Part shown: piece by piece, positions 23,352-33,139 of the stretch
How the letters are laid out: each line of letters starts with the position of its first letter
How positions within the stretch are numbered: position 1 is the first letter of the stretch
From: Desulfotomaculum nigrificans DSM 574
Lineage (GTDB): Bacteria; Bacillota; Desulfotomaculia; Desulfotomaculales; Desulfotomaculaceae
Length of the DNA: 64,000 nucleotides
Direction of reading: 5' to 3'
Assembly: GCF_000189755.2 (NCBI RefSeq)
Contig: NZ_KI912183.1
Location: 1,552,257-1,616,256 of the forward strand
Made by a program: the position numbers and the translations under genes
Notes under the pieces: generated by a model
The model's database searches: none
Told to the model about the DNA's origin: nothing
What the model saw: only the letters and a program-made list of their open reading frames with translations

Positions 23352-23861
23352 TTAGTTAAAAATATTAATTTTTAATTGACCAGTTAGAGTACTATCACTT
23401 CGTAGAACTGTAATTTCAAACTGTCCCTTTAGTTCACTGTTTTCAGGAATAATGTTAATGTTCAATTCCCCCCAGATCTCGTTTTTAACTGGTTCAAATG
23501 TCAGTCGGGAGTTAGTAGGTAGACCTTGACCTGCCAAGTGAAGCTCCACAGTTTGGATTTTATCTACCCAAAATGGTTGAGAGTAAAGAACCTCATGCCC
23601 CTTGATAACGGCCACTGTTTTATCCCCGGATGTAACCTGAACCATGAGAGTGGTAGGTATTCCGGTAACGGATGTAAGGGCCATGTATGAGGCTGTTTCA
23701 TTTGTTACCACCGAAGGCAACACTCCCAGGGATGGCCCTTCAATGGCCGGGGGACCAGTTTGTGTCGTTTGATTAGATACGTCCTCAGCCGCAAAGGCAA
23801 AGGCCGGCAGGAGGATAATAAAGATTAATACTGACAATATAAACCCTGCTTTTCGAATCAA
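23352..23861 (-). CDS. Exported protein sharing the C-terminal domain of its neighbour
   Basis: 169 residues with a signal peptide ending near residue 24 (FAFAAED). The mature part has GIPTTLMVQVTSGDKTVAVI and KIQTVELHLAGQGLP, aligning with the neighbour's terminal domain (G-I-P-x-T, G-x-K-x-A-x-I-K-G, Q-x-x-E, A-G-x-G). A short repeated tail (LKGQFEITVL, LTGQLKINIF) follows. Family not recognised. TTG 23861 has AGGTGA upstream. Confidence 0.6.
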   Translation of the reverse strand: MIRKAGFILSVLIFIILLPAFAFAAEDVSNQTTQTGPPAIEGPSLGVLPSVVTNETASYMALTSVTGIPTTLMVQVTSGDKTVAVIKGHEVLYSQPFWVDKIQTVELHLAGQGLPTNSRLTFEPVKNEIWGELNINIIPENSELKGQFEITVLRSDSTLTGQLKINIFN

Positions 23862-23901
23862 TAAATCTCACCTCTCTTTCTTTGAAGTATTTGTAACCCC
23901 T

Positions 23902-23935
23902 TAAAAATAAACAAAGCGTGGAACAAGTCCACGCT
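23902..23935 (-). terminator. Intrinsic terminator
   Basis: AGCGTGGA/TCCACGCT (23915-23935) followed on the minus strand by TTGTTTATTTTTA, just after the stop of the large adhesin gene and about 40 bp before the next start. Confidence 0.7.
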
Positions 23936-23941
23936 CTGTAA

Positions 23942-26900
23942 TTACGCCACCCACTTTACTTCCATGGTTTGCGCATTGATGTATGCTGCCATCTTTTTGA
24001 CAGGTTTTGTTATCTTGTAAACTCCGATATCCGTTGTACCATACCGAATAACAATTGTACTTTCCTTTTTGTTGAGTCCTTTTATCAAGCCTGGAGCAAA
24101 ACTAACCTGAATCATTTGGTTTGTATACTTAATTGGTTCGGTTAAATTTACGACCACTGTTCTGGTAGGAACATATTTTAGTTTAGCAATTGTCCTGTTC
24201 CCTGTCTTAATGGTTACATTTTTGCGTCTTCTAAAAGGCAGCAAGAATAGGTATACCCCACCGATACCACCTCCGGCTACCGTTACCACCGATGCGGCCA
24301 CTGTCACCATCTTTTCAATAGGTTTGGGTGCCGGTACCACCCTAATTGGTTTTATTGATGGTGGGTTATTAATTTGGGCTAACTGTGCTAACTGTTCTTC
24401 GGAGATAATAAAGTCAACCTGATCTCCGTTAACCTGGGCCTTAACTTGTACATTTCTGTTACTCCGCCGACTTCCAAAGACATTTTCAATTCGGTTCATG
24501 CCCGGGTGAACAATTAAAGTAGCTTGAGCTAACTCCAGAGTCCCATCATGGGAACGTAGGTAAATATGGTGTTCTCCAGGTTCTACATTTTCGAACTTGT
24601 AATAGCCATTGTGATCCGTGAACGCAGTCCGTACAACCGAGTGTAATTCTACCAGGATATTAGGAATTGGTTGCCCATAGGCATCTACAACTCGGCCATA
24701 TATGGTTCCTAGTTGAACAGGCTCACTAGATGTTTGCGGTGCCTGTTCTGTAATAGGTTCTGGTATTGGTGTTGGTTCTGGAGCCGGTTCTGACTCCACC
24801 ACTGGGGTTGGTTCTGGCTGCGGGTCAGGTATTATTATTGGTTCTGGCTGCGGTATCGGCTCTGGAATTGGTTCTGGCAACGGTTCTGGTTCCGGGGCAG
24901 TGTAACCGCCGCCTCCACCACCGACCCCGGCCGGAGGGGCTACCGCTTTAATAGTTATACTGGTCATAGCAATCTGTCCCGAATGACTAGCAGAAATAAT
25001 CACTGAACCACCGGCAAGCCCACTAAGTAACCCATTTGTAATACTAGCAACTGCTGGGTCTGATACATTCCATGTGGCTGAATTAGTCACATCTAAAATT
25101 GAACCGTCTGACAGATTCAAGGTTGCCGTGTACTGAAATGTTTCGCCTTGGTTTATCTCCGTTGTAGTAGGGGTAATGGTTAGCCCCATAGCGGCCGGAG
25201 GTCCTACTAAAACGGGTATCGTTGCTGTAACTGAACCCTCTGTTATTGTTATATTTACTGTCCCTTCGCTAAGGCCTGTGATAAGCCCACTTGGATCAAC
25301 TGTGATAATATCCGGAATATCTACTGTGTAAGGCGCGGTTGCGGTAATATCAATAATGCTGCCGCCTGTGTAATGCGCCATAACTGAAAGCTGCTGGGTT
25401 AAACCCTTAGCCACGTTTACAGGGTTTGGGCTTGCTATTAGATTATCTAAAACTGATATTTCACTTCTAATCATACAATGCTGGGCAAACTTAAGAACTT
25501 TACCCTCGGCATCTACTGCTACAATACCAATGTAATCTCCTTCCGATACTGGTACACAATCGGGCTGAACTAAAATCGTTCCTCCAAAAACCTCCCCTAC
25601 CAATGGGGGTGGATTAAAGGGTGTTTGTTGTAGTTTATATTCATATCTAACTGCTCCCTCGGTTAAAGTTAATTCCGGTAGACTGACCGATGTTGTTCCT
25701 GGTAAGCTGCCTGGCGCATAAGTTACTCCTTCTAGTAAAGGTGCTGCTGTTTTTATACTAGCGATAAGTAAAACTGGTTGGTTTTCTTCCCCCGCGCTGT
25801 TCCTGGCTGTTACCCATACCTCATAGTCGGTGTTTGGTGTTAAACCTGTTATAGATCGTCCCGTTTCCACAGTGTCAAAGTCAGAACTGGCCACCACTTC
25901 ACCGTCAGGACCCGACCCCTTTAATTTAATATCAATTTTCACCTCCGGGATTGACCCGTTATTTGGATCATTAACTATATCAAATGTAAGGGCATTGCTG
26001 TCATATCCGGCTATATTTAACGCTGTGGGGTCTAGTGCTTTCGTATATTGACTAACCTCGATTGATTCACTTTCATTCCCCACTGCATCTCTGGCTTTAT
26101 ACTTGTATGAGTATTGAGTATTTCCTAATAGGCCACTGTCAACGTAATCTCCGGTCTGCCAGGAGCCAACCGGGTTGCCGTCACGGTGATATAAATAAGG
26201 CGTAGCGTCTAATCCAACCCCGGAATCCGTGGCATCGGCATGGACGGTAATTTGAGTCCCACTGTCCACCGTGACAACTGGATCAATCACAGTGGGTGGC
26301 GTTCTGTCCACTTTAATGGTACCGGTATAATTCACAGTACTGGTACCGCCAAAGCCATCGTCTGCTGTAATCGTAATGTTAGTATAATCTCCCTCCGGTA
26401 TGTTATCTGCTGCAACGTCCCATGTAAGAGTCCAGTTATCAGCATCCGGAAGACTGTTAGGTGCCGGAGTTAAATTAACGGTTTTGGTAACTCCACCTAA
26501 CGTTACTGAAACAGCCACGTTATCACAAGTTAAGTTATCTCCGTCCAGGTCAAAAACCTTACCAGAAAGAGAAATAACATTGTATCCTGATACCGCAGAA
26601 ACCTGCATATCATCGTTAGTTGATAAGCTTATAACCGGTGCCCGATTTGGTACCACATGAATATCTACAGTTTTCTCTGAGGCAATTCCACCATGGTCAT
26701 CACTGGCATTAATGTGCATAGTGTAATCTCCTTCGCCCGGGAAATCTTCGCGTTTAATTATCAACCGTTTCCCAAAGAAATCCTCGATCCCGCCGGATAT
26801 GTAGGACTTTAAGAAAACGTTGTTGTGACTGGGTAATGGAGTAGAATCTCCCTTTCTAGTTATTGAGTATCTGATTGTTACTGTGTCTCCAGCATCTACA

Positions 26901-27070
26901 TCGGTACATGTACCTTTTAAGTCCAATGAATCATCTTTGTAAAAAGTTTGGTTTAATGCTGGAGAGGTCAGGGTTAATGTTGGAGCTGTTTCAGCCCAAG
27001 CAAACGTTGCTTGCAAAGGCAGGATAAAGCAAGCTATTAATATTATCCTGATCAAAAGTCTAATACTCAT
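23942..27070 (-). CDS. Large multidomain surface adhesin-like protein
   Basis: 1042 residues. In order: signal peptide (1-27); two cadherin/Ig-like modules (to about 260); two fibronectin-III-like modules ([11 protein letters not shown]..., DAVGNESES, then a second to about 440); two BIG2-type modules ([40 protein letters not shown]); a PEPEP linker; a carboxypeptidase-regulatory-like domain ([20 protein letters not shown]); a hydrophobic segment followed by FRRRK; and a 90-residue beta-rich end. No LPXTG motif, so anchoring would be by the hydrophobic segment. Probable contact protein for mating or attachment. Confidence 0.75.
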   Translation of the reverse strand: MSIRLLIRIILIACFILPLQATFAWAETAPTLTLTSPALNQTFYKDDSLDLKGTCTDVDAGDTVTIRYSITRKGDSTPLPSHNNVFLKSYISGGIEDFFGKRLIIKREDFPGEGDYTMHINASDDHGGIASEKTVDIHVVPNRAPVISLSTNDDMQVSAVSGYNVISLSGKVFDLDGDNLTCDNVAVSVTLGGVTKTVNLTPAPNSLPDADNWTLTWDVAADNIPEGDYTNITITADDGFGGTSTVNYTGTIKVDRTPPTVIDPVVTVDSGTQITVHADATDSGVGLDATPYLYHRDGNPVGSWQTGDYVDSGLLGNTQYSYKYKARDAVGNESESIEVSQYTKALDPTALNIAGYDSNALTFDIVNDPNNGSIPEVKIDIKLKGSGPDGEVVASSDFDTVETGRSITGLTPNTDYEVWVTARNSAGEENQPVLLIASIKTAAPLLEGVTYAPGSLPGTTSVSLPELTLTEGAVRYEYKLQQTPFNPPPLVGEVFGGTILVQPDCVPVSEGDYIGIVAVDAEGKVLKFAQHCMIRSEISVLDNLIASPNPVNVAKGLTQQLSVMAHYTGGSIIDITATAPYTVDIPDIITVDPSGLITGLSEGTVNITITEGSVTATIPVLVGPPAAMGLTITPTTTEINQGETFQYTATLNLSDGSILDVTNSATWNVSDPAVASITNGLLSGLAGGSVIISASHSGQIAMTSITIKAVAPPAGVGGGGGGYTAPEPEPLPEPIPEPIPQPEPIIIPDPQPEPTPVVESEPAPEPTPIPEPITEQAPQTSSEPVQLGTIYGRVVDAYGQPIPNILVELHSVVRTAFTDHNGYYKFENVEPGEHHIYLRSHDGTLELAQATLIVHPGMNRIENVFGSRRSNRNVQVKAQVNGDQVDFIISEEQLAQLAQINNPPSIKPIRVVPAPKPIEKMVTVAASVVTVAGGGIGGVYLFLLPFRRRKNVTIKTGNRTIAKLKYVPTRTVVVNLTEPIKYTNQMIQVSFAPGLIKGLNKKESTIVIRYGTTDIGVYKITKPVKKMAAYINAQTMEVKWVA

Positions 27071-27151
27071 AGGCTATAGCCGGTTCCTTTTACCTGTTCG
27101 ACTAGCAGGTGGCCGTGTATTTACCCGGGGCTAACCTGACCCCGGTTAAAA

Positions 27152-27343
27152 TTACAACCGGGGAACCAGATTCAACCCTCCTTTGGTGTCATTTGAAAGA
27201 TGTTGTGTGCTTGCAGAAAGCCCATTGGGCATATCATCACGAGCCTTATGTAATATATAAGATGGGCATCGGCAATTAATAAAGATTATTACTTTACAAG
27301 GTGACCCTCTACTTTCCCGTCTATGGATTATCTCTTTATACAA
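27152..27343 (-). CDS. Possible small protein in the adhesin leader
   Basis: A 63-residue frame from TTG 27343 with an excellent binding site AAGGGAGGTAAC at eight bases. The product is basic with a few Cys and no recognised family. It lies between a terminator and the adhesin gene, in a leader with several hairpins (for example CCCCGGTT/AACCGGGG at 27140-27163). It may be a leader peptide rather than a protein in its own right. Confidence 0.35.
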   Translation of the reverse strand: MYKEIIHRRESRGSPCKVIIFINCRCPSYILHKARDDMPNGLSASTQHLSNDTKGGLNLVPRL

Positions 27344-27403
27344 AAAGTTACCTCCCTTGAATGTTAATAACCACTGCCAATAAACCTAACATATAGCCTA
27401 CAT

Positions 27404-27444
27404 AAAAAAGAAACCCCCGCAGACTTTAAAAGCCAACGGGGGTT
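27404..27444 (-). terminator. Intrinsic terminator
   Basis: AACCCCCG/CGGGGGTT (27412-27444) followed on the minus strand by TTCTTTTTTATG, directly after the stop at 27451. Confidence 0.75.
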
Positions 27445-27450
27445 AAATAT

Positions 27451-28668
27451 TCATAAGCCATTCGGTAATGTGGTACCTGTACTATCAATTTTAATTTTTA
27501 TCTGCTTAGTTACTGAATTGCCTACCGAATCAGTACCGGTTATGGTACCAGTAATTAATTTTCCTTCTCCGAATTCAGCCTTGGAACTGTCTAAATACGT
27601 TTCTATTGTTGTAATTGGTGTCCCCAAACTACTAGCACTCAATTCTGGTATGTAGTTATTATTTTCGTCTCTACATTCTAAGTTTAACGAAGGTCCACCA
27701 GAAGCATCAGTACCAACAAAATGTAGCTTAAAGAAGCTATTTTTTGAATCAACCTGATTAAATGTTCCTTCAATTGTTGGTGGCGTTCTATCGGCGTTAA
27801 AACTTATACTGGCCTTGCCAACTCCACCCTTGTCGTCGGTGGTATAGATATAGAGAGTGTGAGCTCCATCAGTCAATGAGGGGTAATTAGTAAAGGGTTT
27901 AATATCAAAATTAAATGTATCGCCGGGAGCCGAGTTAATTGCGACTTTCGGTAAAGTTTGGCCTAAATTTAATACATCGAAGGCACTTGTTAAATCACCG
28001 GAAAGGTCATTGTCTATAGAATATTTTAAGGAGGTTATACTATCCCCTTCATCCTGATCATATATATTTGCGGAACAATGTATAATGTCATGTCCAGAAA
28101 TTGCAGAATAGGTTTGATTTGGTGCAGTAGGCGTCAAATCCACTAAAGGTATATTATTATAGATTTTAAATGATAATCCGTAAGCCCTACTATTATCACC
28201 TTTTACAAAGGTAAAATTAACACCATTAGCTGATTTATTTTGTACACTTCCAGACATATTTCCAATGCCGCCATAGCTGTTACTTATGCCCACTTGGTAA
28301 TGTTCATTTGCGTTTAATACAATTGGACTAATGTTTATAGTCCTAATATCTGTTAGACTGTCAATAGGTCCCCATTCTTGATATTTATAAAGTAGAGTGT
28401 GACCAGCTGTATCCGTTAGGACAAAATAACAATTAGTATTAGATTGCATATCGTTAAAACTGACCGGTATTCTTATTCCATCTATAACAATCTTTTTATC
28501 CGCATAAAAATATCCCTTATTATCAGTGCTACCTCCAACCCCATAAGTACCAGTTGTACTAATATCAATTGTATTAGAAGCAGCCTCTAATTCGTGAGGT
28601 GGTTGTGCAAATTGTAATAAAGTTCCTAATAAAAATATACAAAATAAAAATTTTACAAACCTTCCCAT
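27451..28668 (-). CDS. Exported Ig-like protein, paralogue of the next gene
   Basis: 405 residues: signal peptide (about 1-30), an N-terminal beta-sandwich module of about 140 residues (YGVGGSTDNKGYFYADKKIV...), then about 220 residues of cadherin/Ig-like modules (SGHDIIHCSANIYDQDEGDS, later YIYTTDDKGGVGKASISF and DRTPPTIEGTF). The last 220 residues are nearly the same as in 28711-29721, but the N-terminal module is unrelated. GGGGGG precedes ATG. Likely surface-exposed; ligand unknown. Confidence 0.6.
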   Translation of the reverse strand: MGRFVKFLFCIFLLGTLLQFAQPPHELEAASNTIDISTTGTYGVGGSTDNKGYFYADKKIVIDGIRIPVSFNDMQSNTNCYFVLTDTAGHTLLYKYQEWGPIDSLTDIRTINISPIVLNANEHYQVGISNSYGGIGNMSGSVQNKSANGVNFTFVKGDNSRAYGLSFKIYNNIPLVDLTPTAPNQTYSAISGHDIIHCSANIYDQDEGDSITSLKYSIDNDLSGDLTSAFDVLNLGQTLPKVAINSAPGDTFNFDIKPFTNYPSLTDGAHTLYIYTTDDKGGVGKASISFNADRTPPTIEGTFNQVDSKNSFFKLHFVGTDASGGPSLNLECRDENNNYIPELSASSLGTPITTIETYLDSSKAEFGEGKLITGTITGTDSVGNSVTKQIKIKIDSTGTTLPNGL

Positions 28669-28710
28669 ACAATTCCCCCCAAAAAGTAGTGGATATACTA
28701 TAATCTTATC

Positions 28711-29721
28711 TTACAGACCATTAAGCGTTGTTGTACCTGAACTATCAATTTTGATTTTAATCTGCTTAGTTACTGAATTGCCTACCGAATCAGTACCGGT
28801 TATGTTACCAGTAATTAATTTTCCTTCACCAAATTCAGCTTGGGGACTGTTAAGAAATTTTTCAAGCGTTGTTATTGTTTGGGCTACACCGATGGCACTT
28901 AATTCTGGTATAACATCATTATTTTCATCTCTACATTGTAAATTCAAAACCGGCCCCCCAGAGGCATCCGTACCAACAAAGTGTAGCTTAATAAAATTAT
29001 CTTTGGAAACAACCTGACTAAATGTACCCTGAATTGTTGGAGGTGTTCTATCAACCCTAAAAGTGATCGTGGCCTTACTGACTCCACCTTTATCATCGGC
29101 GGTGTAAATATAGATTGTGTGGTTACCATCGGTTAACGATGGGTAATAAGTAAAGGGTTTAATATCAAAATTAAATGTATCCCCAGGAGCCGTATTAACA
29201 GCCAATTTCGGTAAGGTCTGATTTAGATTTAATACGTTAAAAGCAGTAGCCAGGTTGATAGATAAATCACTGTCTACAGAATATTTTAGTGCTGTTATGT
29301 TATCTCCAGCGTCTGGGTCATAGATTTTTACTGAGCAGTTTATGGTGTCGTGCCCAGAAACAGATGAAATTATTTGATTTGAAGAAGGTTTAGTTATTTG
29401 TATTATGGGAATCTGATTGAAACGATCTGCAAATGTATAATCATATAAGTTTGCAGATATGATATCAGGATCAGTGGTTTTCCATTTAAATGAACCATCA
29501 CTGTAATAGTAAGTGGCCCCTGGGACTACTGTAAACGTGTTACCATATAAGCCCGCAGGTATGATATCAGGATCAGTGGTTTTCCATTTAAATGAACCGT
29601 CACTGTAATAATAAGAAGCCCCATAGGCCGCCTCAGCCTGCAACAAATGGGTGTTTTGTAAAGGTAGTAATAAACTGGTAAACACAATCATCGAAAATAA
29701 ATACTTAAATATCCTTAGCAT
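28711..29721 (-). CDS. Exported Ig-like protein with SDGSFKWK repeats
   Basis: 336 residues: signal peptide, two near-identical copies of YYYSDGSFKWKTTDPDII (repeated also at DNA level), then the 220-residue Ig/cadherin-like part shared with the downstream paralogue. ATG 29721 has AGGGGGG upstream and gives a proper signal peptide; the frame from 29760 would add 13 unlikely residues overlapping a terminator. A related YSDGS motif occurs in the exported protein at 41316-42794. Confidence 0.6.
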   Translation of the reverse strand: MLRIFKYLFSMIVFTSLLLPLQNTHLLQAEAAYGASYYYSDGSFKWKTTDPDIIPAGLYGNTFTVVPGATYYYSDGSFKWKTTDPDIISANLYDYTFADRFNQIPIIQITKPSSNQIISSVSGHDTINCSVKIYDPDAGDNITALKYSVDSDLSINLATAFNVLNLNQTLPKLAVNTAPGDTFNFDIKPFTYYPSLTDGNHTIYIYTADDKGGVSKATITFRVDRTPPTIQGTFSQVVSKDNFIKLHFVGTDASGGPVLNLQCRDENNDVIPELSAIGVAQTITTLEKFLNSPQAEFGEGKLITGNITGTDSVGNSVTKQIKIKIDSSGTTTLNGL

Positions 29722-29749
29722 TTTTTGCCCCCCTAAAAATCTTATACTC

Positions 29750-29786
29750 CTAAAAAACAAAAACCCCGTAGGATTAATCTACGAGG
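29750..29786 (-). terminator. Intrinsic terminator after the GGDEF gene
   Basis: CCCCGTAG/CTACGAGG (29764-29786) followed on the minus strand by TTTTTGTTTTTTA; about 30 bp from the next start. Confidence 0.7.
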
Positions 29787-29831
29787 ATTAATGGCTATAA
29801 ACTTTTGGATGGCGGCAACGAAATATTTCTA

Positions 29832-30422
29832 TTAATCCCCCGTGCATCCTTGATTCCTTCCGTTTTTCTTCGCCTGGTAAAGGGCATCATCGGCTTTTTG
29901 AAATACTTCCTTGGCAGTAAAACCTCCAATCGGATAGATGGCACACCCAAAGCTACATGTTACTTCAATGTTTAGTCTATTTACATTGAAGGGTACGCCG
30001 CAAACCGCCTGGCGTACCCTTTCTCCAATTTCAAATGTCTTATCATGACAGGGGGTAAGAATAACAAATTCTTCTCCACCGTACCGAGCAAAGAAGTCAT
30101 TTTCTCTTAATACCTTAACGGCCCGGTCTGAAAATTCTTTTAGTACCGCATCTCCGGTCAGATGGCCATATTGATCATTAACAGATTTAAACTTATCCAG
30201 ATCCAATACGATGAGCCCAAACCCAGCATTTTGTCTGGCAGATTCCTTTACGGCCAACTCTATAGCTTGTTCATAAGCCTGTCGGTTAGGAATACCTGTA
30301 AGATAATCCTTATGCTCACCAACTGATGGCCAAGTAATCATCAATCGCTCCAGTTTATCAGTCCCAAAGAGCTGATAGGCCGGGATGGAAATCCAGGGGG
30401 CTAGGCGTAGTCTTTTCACCAT
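29832..30422 (-). CDS. GGDEF-domain diguanylate cyclase
   Basis: 196 residues, essentially a bare GGDEF domain after a 35-residue N-terminus. DYLTGIPNRQAYE is the usual entry, LIVLDLDKFKSVND the metal and nucleotide part, and ARYGGEEFVIL the active loop. RENDFFARYGGEEF places an RxxD inhibitory site exactly five residues before GGEEF, so feedback control by cyclic-di-GMP is likely. No sensor or membrane domain is present. It is the last gene of the Tad pilus operon, 10 bp after the MinD-like gene. Confidence 0.85.
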   Translation of the reverse strand: MVKRLRLAPWISIPAYQLFGTDKLERLMITWPSVGEHKDYLTGIPNRQAYEQAIELAVKESARQNAGFGLIVLDLDKFKSVNDQYGHLTGDAVLKEFSDRAVKVLRENDFFARYGGEEFVILTPCHDKTFEIGERVRQAVCGVPFNVNRLNIEVTCSFGCAIYPIGGFTAKEVFQKADDALYQAKKNGRNQGCTGD

Positions 30423-30432
30423 TTATTCCTCC

Positions 30433-31563
30433 CTAGTTTTTGGATGATCCTAGCATTGCTACAACCTTATTTAGAACTCTCTCCGCCAAGGGAATATTTA
30501 TTATGTTCTGGTGGTCTAAAGTTATTAAGGCAGAAAAGATAACTACGCAACATGTAACAAAATAAAAAGGTATTTCAAAAACATGCCATAAACCTGCAAA
30601 GAAACTCCTAATCTTATAGACTACCGGATCAATCTTTTTGTGCATTCGTCTATTGGTGTTGGTATAAGCCATAATGATTTCTCCTAGCTTGCTAGTTGAC
30701 TCTTTAGGCATGTATGATGACTTTTCTTTATAAATAGCTTCGTAAATACCCATAACCCCTTTAAAAAAAGGTGATTTGATAGAGATAGTTTCTTGTTTAT
30801 CTAATCTTTCAGCCAGGGTTGGGTCATATGGTATATCTAGTAGTTTATCGGTTGAACCAGATACTATATTTAGTATCTCTTTTTTCCCAATCCCGTTGGC
30901 AATGAAGAACTGTTCCTTATCCTCAAACCTTGATGATAGTTTTTGTACCCGTAAGGCCTCCTGGTTTTTAGAACCTATTATCCAGATAATCGTATTTGCG
31001 CAGTTGGCAGCTTCCATAGTAGCAGCATCTTGGGAATTAGGTAAATCCAGAATTACGGTGTCATATTGTTCCCGGGCAGTAAGTATTAATTTTTGAATTT
31101 CCTCAGGAGTAGCTGGCCGTTTAATATGGGTTAAAGGTGGCAAAATATCCAGGTTTTCTTCAAGCTCCATTACATGTTCTAGTGAAATTGACTCCTTCGG
31201 AAAGTACGGAAGATCCAAATAATAGCCTACGTCACTGCCACCATCGGAAAGATTAAGGCATATCAGCAAGGTCTTGGTTTTATCACTTGTTAATCTTGCT
31301 AGGCATATAGCCGTTGCCGTGGCCCCGACCCCGCCCTTAGCCCGCCAAACTGCGATAACTCTTTGTCGTTGAGTGTTATTATATGTTTTCATATGGATAA
31401 TTTTTTGTTGCTCTTGAACCCGTTCTTCCACCTTTATGGGTTTATCCTGAAGAATTGCCTCAACAGCATCTACCGGAATTTTAAGGGCTTCGGCAATTCC
31501 CTCCGGTGTAAATAATTCGCTCATTTCCTTAACCCGTTGTCTTAACTCTTCAGCCTGACTCAT
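30433..31563 (-). CDS. MinD/CpaE-like ATPase with C-terminal membrane segment
   Basis: 376 residues. After a helical N-terminus comes a ParA/MinD fold: VIAVWRAKGGVGATATAICL (deviant Walker A; the usual KT after the second glycine is AT), LLICLNLSDGGSDVGYYL, and DTVILDLPNSQDA for Walker B. A membrane segment (FYFVTCCVVIFSALITL) lies near residue 330. Such proteins place Tad pilus machines at a site in the cell. It sits between a second TadZ-like gene and the GGDEF gene. Confidence 0.65.
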   Translation of the reverse strand: MSQAEELRQRVKEMSELFTPEGIAEALKIPVDAVEAILQDKPIKVEERVQEQQKIIHMKTYNNTQRQRVIAVWRAKGGVGATATAICLARLTSDKTKTLLICLNLSDGGSDVGYYLDLPYFPKESISLEHVMELEENLDILPPLTHIKRPATPEEIQKLILTAREQYDTVILDLPNSQDAATMEAANCANTIIWIIGSKNQEALRVQKLSSRFEDKEQFFIANGIGKKEILNIVSGSTDKLLDIPYDPTLAERLDKQETISIKSPFFKGVMGIYEAIYKEKSSYMPKESTSKLGEIIMAYTNTNRRMHKKIDPVVYKIRSFFAGLWHVFEIPFYFVTCCVVIFSALITLDHQNIINIPLAERVLNKVVAMLGSSKN

Positions 31564-31569
31564 TACAAA

Positions 31570-33069
31570 TCACCTCCTTTTAATCAAATTTTTTAGTGAA
31601 CTTATAACAGATACTTTCTCCTTTGATTTCTTTGAGGGTAACTCATATTTCTGACCAATCATATCCGCCACCTCAACACAAACCTTGTGTAAGGGATTTT
31701 TAGGGTCATCAACCCCCAGGGCTTTTCCTTTATAACCTGCTTTAACATAGGCATCCCAATTTTCTCCGATGGTGGCAATAATCCGGGGAAGTTTCTTTTT
31801 ATCTACGGACTTTTTAAAACCAGCACAAAATTGGGCTTCAATCCTCCGTGGGTTATGCAGTTTGGGGCTAAACTTATTTAGGATAAGTCGCATATTCTGG
31901 GGTTGTACACCCATCATTACCAAGAGTGGTGCATAGTCATAATTCTCTTTCTCACTAAAGATAGACTGGTCAACTACGCAAAAAGCCAGGTCCGTTAATT
32001 TAAATAGTTCCTTCAACCACCATTTGTCCGTAAATCCAGGTGGGGTATCTCCAATTACTACGTCAAAGCGATTGCGAAGTATATCGGCAATTTGGGTTAA
32101 CTGGCCAGGTCTAAAGTCCGGTATTCCCGGTTTCATTGGCCCTGGGAGTATATATAGGTTTTCATTAACCTCAAAGAGTACATCTTCAACCATAGCAGGG
32201 GTTATGCGCTTATTTGCCAGGTATTCAATACCCAGACCGTTGTCAATTTTAAAAAAAGTACCTAAGTCCGGGCCCTCAAAATCAAGATCCCAGAGAACCG
32301 TTTTAATCTTAGAATTGCTTAAGGCAATACCAAGATTATGGTTGGTGGTGGTTTTGCCTACGCCGCCCTTATTGGCCACTGTAAAGGTCATTAATCCCTT
32401 TCTTCCTCCATACCATTCGTCAGTAGGCGTTGTCGGGCGCGGCCTATGCTTTCGGGTATCTAATATATTTAAACTTCTCTTTATGACAATTCTTCTTCGA
32501 GGTATAGCAATATCTATTAATCCCGGTTCTTTTGCGCTGTCCTTTTTAACTGTTTCAATAGATGCTTTTCGTTTTTCTAATACTTCCCTCTTTGATGGTA
32601 TAGGGGAAGCTATGTCTTCTCTAGTAGGGAATGTGGTTTGTTCATCCTCGTCTGTTAAATCATCCTCTTCAAAGATTACAGGGCCTTTAGAGAAGTCTTT
32701 ATGGTGGTCTAAGGCATAATATATAGGATATGGTTTATCACCCGGCAGAGGCCCTGTTACGATGTTCTCCAAGCCATTTGTTTCCGCCATTCGTATATAT
32801 CCTTTGGTTGATTCGGTGACTTTACCGGCCAGTATAACAATGTGAGAAACCATAAACCTTAATTGAAGGTTTGGAAATAATTTTTCATGACTTTCACCCG
32901 GCAAGCAGCGACTTATAACCAAAACATGGGGTCTTCGATCCTCCCACTTACTAAGTTCATCGGTATGAGTAACTAATTCAAATCTCCAATCTTTAAACTT
33001 AGTCATTCTTTCCAGGGCCTGTTTTACTATTTTGGCCGTCTGTGGCGAAGCTGCTATAACACAAAGCAA
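31570..33069 (-). CDS. tadZ: TadZ/CpaE-like pilus-localisation ATPase
   Basis: 499 residues. The N-terminal 130 residues resemble a receiver-like domain (LCVIAASPQTAKIVKQAL, HVLVISRCLPG), as in TadZ/CpaE. The ATPase half has a full deviant Walker A, MTFTVANKGGVGKTTTNHNL, then WDLDFEGPDLGTFF and VVIGDTPPG. TadZ recruits the Tad secretion ATPase to its site. TTG 33069 is preceded by GGAGGTG. The gene lies six bases upstream of the second ATPase. Confidence 0.75.
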   Translation of the reverse strand: MLCVIAASPQTAKIVKQALERMTKFKDWRFELVTHTDELSKWEDRRPHVLVISRCLPGESHEKLFPNLQLRFMVSHIVILAGKVTESTKGYIRMAETNGLENIVTGPLPGDKPYPIYYALDHHKDFSKGPVIFEEDDLTDEDEQTTFPTREDIASPIPSKREVLEKRKASIETVKKDSAKEPGLIDIAIPRRRIVIKRSLNILDTRKHRPRPTTPTDEWYGGRKGLMTFTVANKGGVGKTTTNHNLGIALSNSKIKTVLWDLDFEGPDLGTFFKIDNGLGIEYLANKRITPAMVEDVLFEVNENLYILPGPMKPGIPDFRPGQLTQIADILRNRFDVVIGDTPPGFTDKWWLKELFKLTDLAFCVVDQSIFSEKENYDYAPLLVMMGVQPQNMRLILNKFSPKLHNPRRIEAQFCAGFKKSVDKKKLPRIIATIGENWDAYVKAGYKGKALGVDDPKNPLHKVCVEVADMIGQKYELPSKKSKEKVSVISSLKNLIKRR

Positions 33070-33093
33070 AGGATTTACACCTCCAAAATGTCT

Positions 33094-33134
33094 TTTAAAA
33101 ATAAGAAAACCTGGCTGTAATTGAGCCAGGTTTT
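33094..33134 (-). terminator. Intrinsic terminator between cpaB and tadZ
   Basis: AAAACCTGGCT/AGCCAGGTTTT (33106-33134), 11-bp stem, followed on the minus strand by CTTATTTTTAAAAG. Only 25 bp remain before the tadZ start at 33069, so tadZ depends on read-through or on a promoter upstream of the hairpin. Confidence 0.7.
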
Positions 33135-33139
33135 ATAGC

